A stretch of DNA of 64,000 nucleotides. Origin: VXPQ01 sp965248175 (GTDB taxonomy: Bacteria; Bacteroidota; Rhodothermia; Rhodothermales; VXPQ01). A model generated the notes under the pieces. That model had not been told where the DNA came from and searched no databases. It was given only the letters and a program-made list of their open reading frames with translations. The position numbers were made by a program, and so were the translations under genes. Each line of letters begins with the position of its first letter. Positions within the stretch are counted from its first letter, which is position 1. Below, piece by piece: positions 62,698-64,000 of this stretch. The stretch covers positions 744,001 through 808,000 of the forward strand of contig OZ252093.1 in the NCBI GenBank assembly GCA_965248175.1. The letters are read 5' to 3'.

Positions 62698-63483
62698 TCA
62701 TGCCCCTTGGCCGGGCGCCTCGAAAAATGAAAGCAACGTGTCTCCCCGAAGGCCCGTGCGCAGTGTTTCGAGGGAAATCACTTCATCCGGAGGGATATTT
62801 CCAAGGTTCACGTTGGGACCGAACTTTTGAATGAACCATACCTGCTGCGACTTCCGGGGGGCCTCGAAAATCAGTTGCCGGGGGTCGATATGATGCACGA
62901 TCTCATCCATGATACCCGGCCGGATCTGGCCGTCAGCATCAAAAACGCCGGCGGTCCCGCTCTCTCTCGCTTCGCAAATAACCTTCCAGCTGCCAGCTCC
63001 CAGTTCGTCCCGGATCATCCGAACCCACGTGTCGGGAGACAGAGTGCTCGCCTGATCCTTCGAACCGACTTCACTCAACACTCTGAAGTCTTCCGAGAAG
63101 GAGCGAATATAGCCGAGTTTTTCTTCGTGCGGGAGTGTAATCGTCCCGTCGGAAATCTCGACGTATTCGATGTGAAGGGAACGAAGCAGGGCGCGGTAAT
63201 CGTCGAGCCGGCCGCGCATGCAAAACGCTTCGAACAGTGTGCCGCCAAAGCAGACCGGCACCTGCGCAGCCCGGTAGGCGCGCAACTTCTCCTCGAGACA
63301 AGGCGTGACGACGGCAGTGCCCCATCCCAGTTTTACGGCATCCACATAGTCGGCGCTCATTTCCAGCATGTCTTCCACCTGCCGCACAGAGAGGCCTTTG
63401 TCCAGTACGAGGGTCAGGCCCGATGTGCGCGGCCTGGCGGGCCGGTCGGGCAAATCGTCAAGACCGAATCGGTCGTGCGGCAT
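62698..63483 (-). CDS. phosphosulfolactate synthase (ComA-like)
   Basis: 261 residues. ComA adds sulfite to phosphoenolpyruvate to give (2R)-phospho-3-sulfolactate. The TIM-barrel family is recognisable from GLTLVLDKGLSVRQVEDML, the conserved ADYVDAVKLGWGTAVV, GGTLFEAFCMRG, EYVEISDGTITLP, and KVICEAREsG-type GVFDADG strand with IFEAPRKSQQVWFI near the end. In methanogens the product leads to coenzyme M; in bacteria the sulfolactate route is separate. Rhodothermia relatives make sulfonolipids, so a role there is possible but not shown. Neighbours give no further pathway genes. Confidence 0.82.
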   Translation of the reverse strand: MPHDRFGLDDLPDRPARPRTSGLTLVLDKGLSVRQVEDMLEMSADYVDAVKLGWGTAVVTPCLEEKLRAYRAAQVPVCFGGTLFEAFCMRGRLDDYRALLRSLHIEYVEISDGTITLPHEEKLGYIRSFSEDFRVLSEVGSKDQASTLSPDTWVRMIRDELGAGSWKVICEARESGTAGVFDADGQIRPGIMDEIVHHIDPRQLIFEAPRKSQQVWFIQKFGPNVNLGNIPPDEVISLETLRTGLRGDTLLSFFEAPGQGA

Positions 63484-63649
63484 GGCGAGCAGAAATTTGT
63501 GCGTGAGAGGAATGGGAAAGGACGGGGATTGCGACGGCCTTTCCCGGAAAATGGCCGAAGCCTGCCAAAACTACGGCGGGAATGCGGATTATCGCAAAAT
63601 ACGGCGTTGGCCGGGCTGACGGGTCCGGCGAAACATGCAGCGCCCGGGT

Positions 63650-64000
63650 CTATGCCTCTATATTCACGGCCTTCGCCGGTTCGATCGCCGCGGCCCGCAC
63701 CGCAGGATACAAGCCTGCCGCCGCGCAAAGCCCGATCGCGGCGGCGCTTACCGTCAGCAGGTCCCCGGCCTCTATGAACACCGGATAGGCATCGATCAGG
63801 AATGATTCCGCCCCGGCAAGCGGCACCAGTCCGAAATGTTGCTGCAACAAGGCCAGGCCAAGCCCGATAATCAGTCCGGAAACGGTGCCGGTCACTCCCA
63901 CCATGACCCCTTCCAGTAAAAAAATACGGCGGATGTTGCGGCGCGAAACGCCCATGGCCCGCAACACGCCCACGTCGCGGCGTTTTTCGATAACGATCAT
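63650..64000 (-). CDS. FtsX-like ABC transporter permease, C-terminal part (5' end outside window)
   Basis: At least 116 residues and open at the window edge, so the start is not visible. The end of an FtsX/MacB-type permease: VIEKRRDVGVLRAMGVSRR then NIRRIFLLEGVMVGVTGTVSG, a membrane helix, and the last helix with LYPAVRAAAIEPAKAV. This matches LolC/LolE and MacB C-terminal modules, which work with a LolD-type ATPase to extract lipoproteins or drive efflux. Which of these it is cannot be told from this part. Confidence 0.87.
   Translation of the reverse strand: MIVIEKRRDVGVLRAMGVSRRNIRRIFLLEGVMVGVTGTVSGLIIGLGLALLQQHFGLVPLAGAESFLIDAYPVFIEAGDLLTVSAAAIGLCAAAGLYPAVRAAAIEPAKAVNIEA

Overview
The window is a chromosomal segment of a GC-rich bacterium, most likely of the Bacteroidota/Rhodothermota (FCB) group, Rhodothermia-like. 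Three things point there: the rpmB-rpmG-DUF4295 trio (DUF4295 is a small protein I know only from Bacteroidota relatives), the DUF177-rpmF-plsX-fabH-fabD-fabG order, and generally weak Shine-Dalgarno sequences. dnaA, dnaN, recF, rpmH-rnpA-yidC-mnmE-mnmG-rsmG and two perfect parS palindromes place the window near the replication origin. This assignment is inference from gene content, not from a search.

Layout. 0-9.4 kb: the 3' part of uvrA, then envelope genes (three GT4 glycosyltransferases, a polytopic flippase-like membrane protein, and a DUF3047 protein with an RND/MMPL transporter). 9.5-12.4 kb: a MaoC-type hydratase, recF and murQ, with parS sites at 10105 and 12379. 12.4-17.8 kb: a nested transposon. 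Two near-identical IS1595-family copies lie in tandem inside one 8-bp target duplication. The second copy is split by an IS3-family element, which is itself split by a different IS1595-family element. Each copy of the tandem element carries a truncated DNA methyltransferase behind a CA dinucleotide tract. 17.8-22.4 kb: a decaying accessory island (Sel1 protein, frameshifted TPR gene between 49-bp direct repeats, DUF1801 stub, LOG-family gene split by a miniature element that itself holds a second one, IS256 stub, TonB-domain lipoprotein, coiled-coil secreted protein, winged-helix stub).

22.7-33.2 kb: mfd on the plus strand, then a minus-strand housekeeping block rpmH-rnpA-yidC-mnmE-mnmG-rsmG, and tRNA-Gly and tRNA-Val. 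33.6-39.2 kb: a five-gene plus-strand signalling cassette (STAS antagonist, receiver-PP2C phosphatase, RsbW-like kinase, periplasmic substrate-binding protein, HAMP histidine kinase). 39.2-45.5 kb: a DEAD-box helicase and the fatty-acid/phospholipid operon DUF177-rpmF-plsX-fabH-fabD-fabG, without acpP. 45.5-48.5 kb: probable oriC region, dnaA and dnaN. 48.2-49.7 kb: an ECF sigma factor and a small membrane protein. 50.0-60.0 kb: a plus-strand growth block rplM-rpsI-rpsB-tsf-pyrH-frr, tRNA-Ser, yicC-gmk-rpoZ-coaBC, a family 4 uracil-DNA glycosylase that lacks its Fe-S cysteines, and dnaB. 60.0-64.0 kb on the minus strand: an SMP-30 lipoprotein, a zinc-ribbon protein, tRNAs Cys/Arg/Pro, DUF4295-rpmG-rpmB, a phosphosulfolactate synthase homologue and a partial FtsX-like permease.

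The most unusual points are the nested transposon with CA-tract methyltransferase remnants, a 557-bp miniature element carrying a Cys-rich ORF inside the LOG gene, a very strong hairpin that buries the dnaA start codon, a DnaA without a recognisable domain I, and the cysteine-free glycosylase. All coordinates and motifs were read by eye; no database search or folding program was run.
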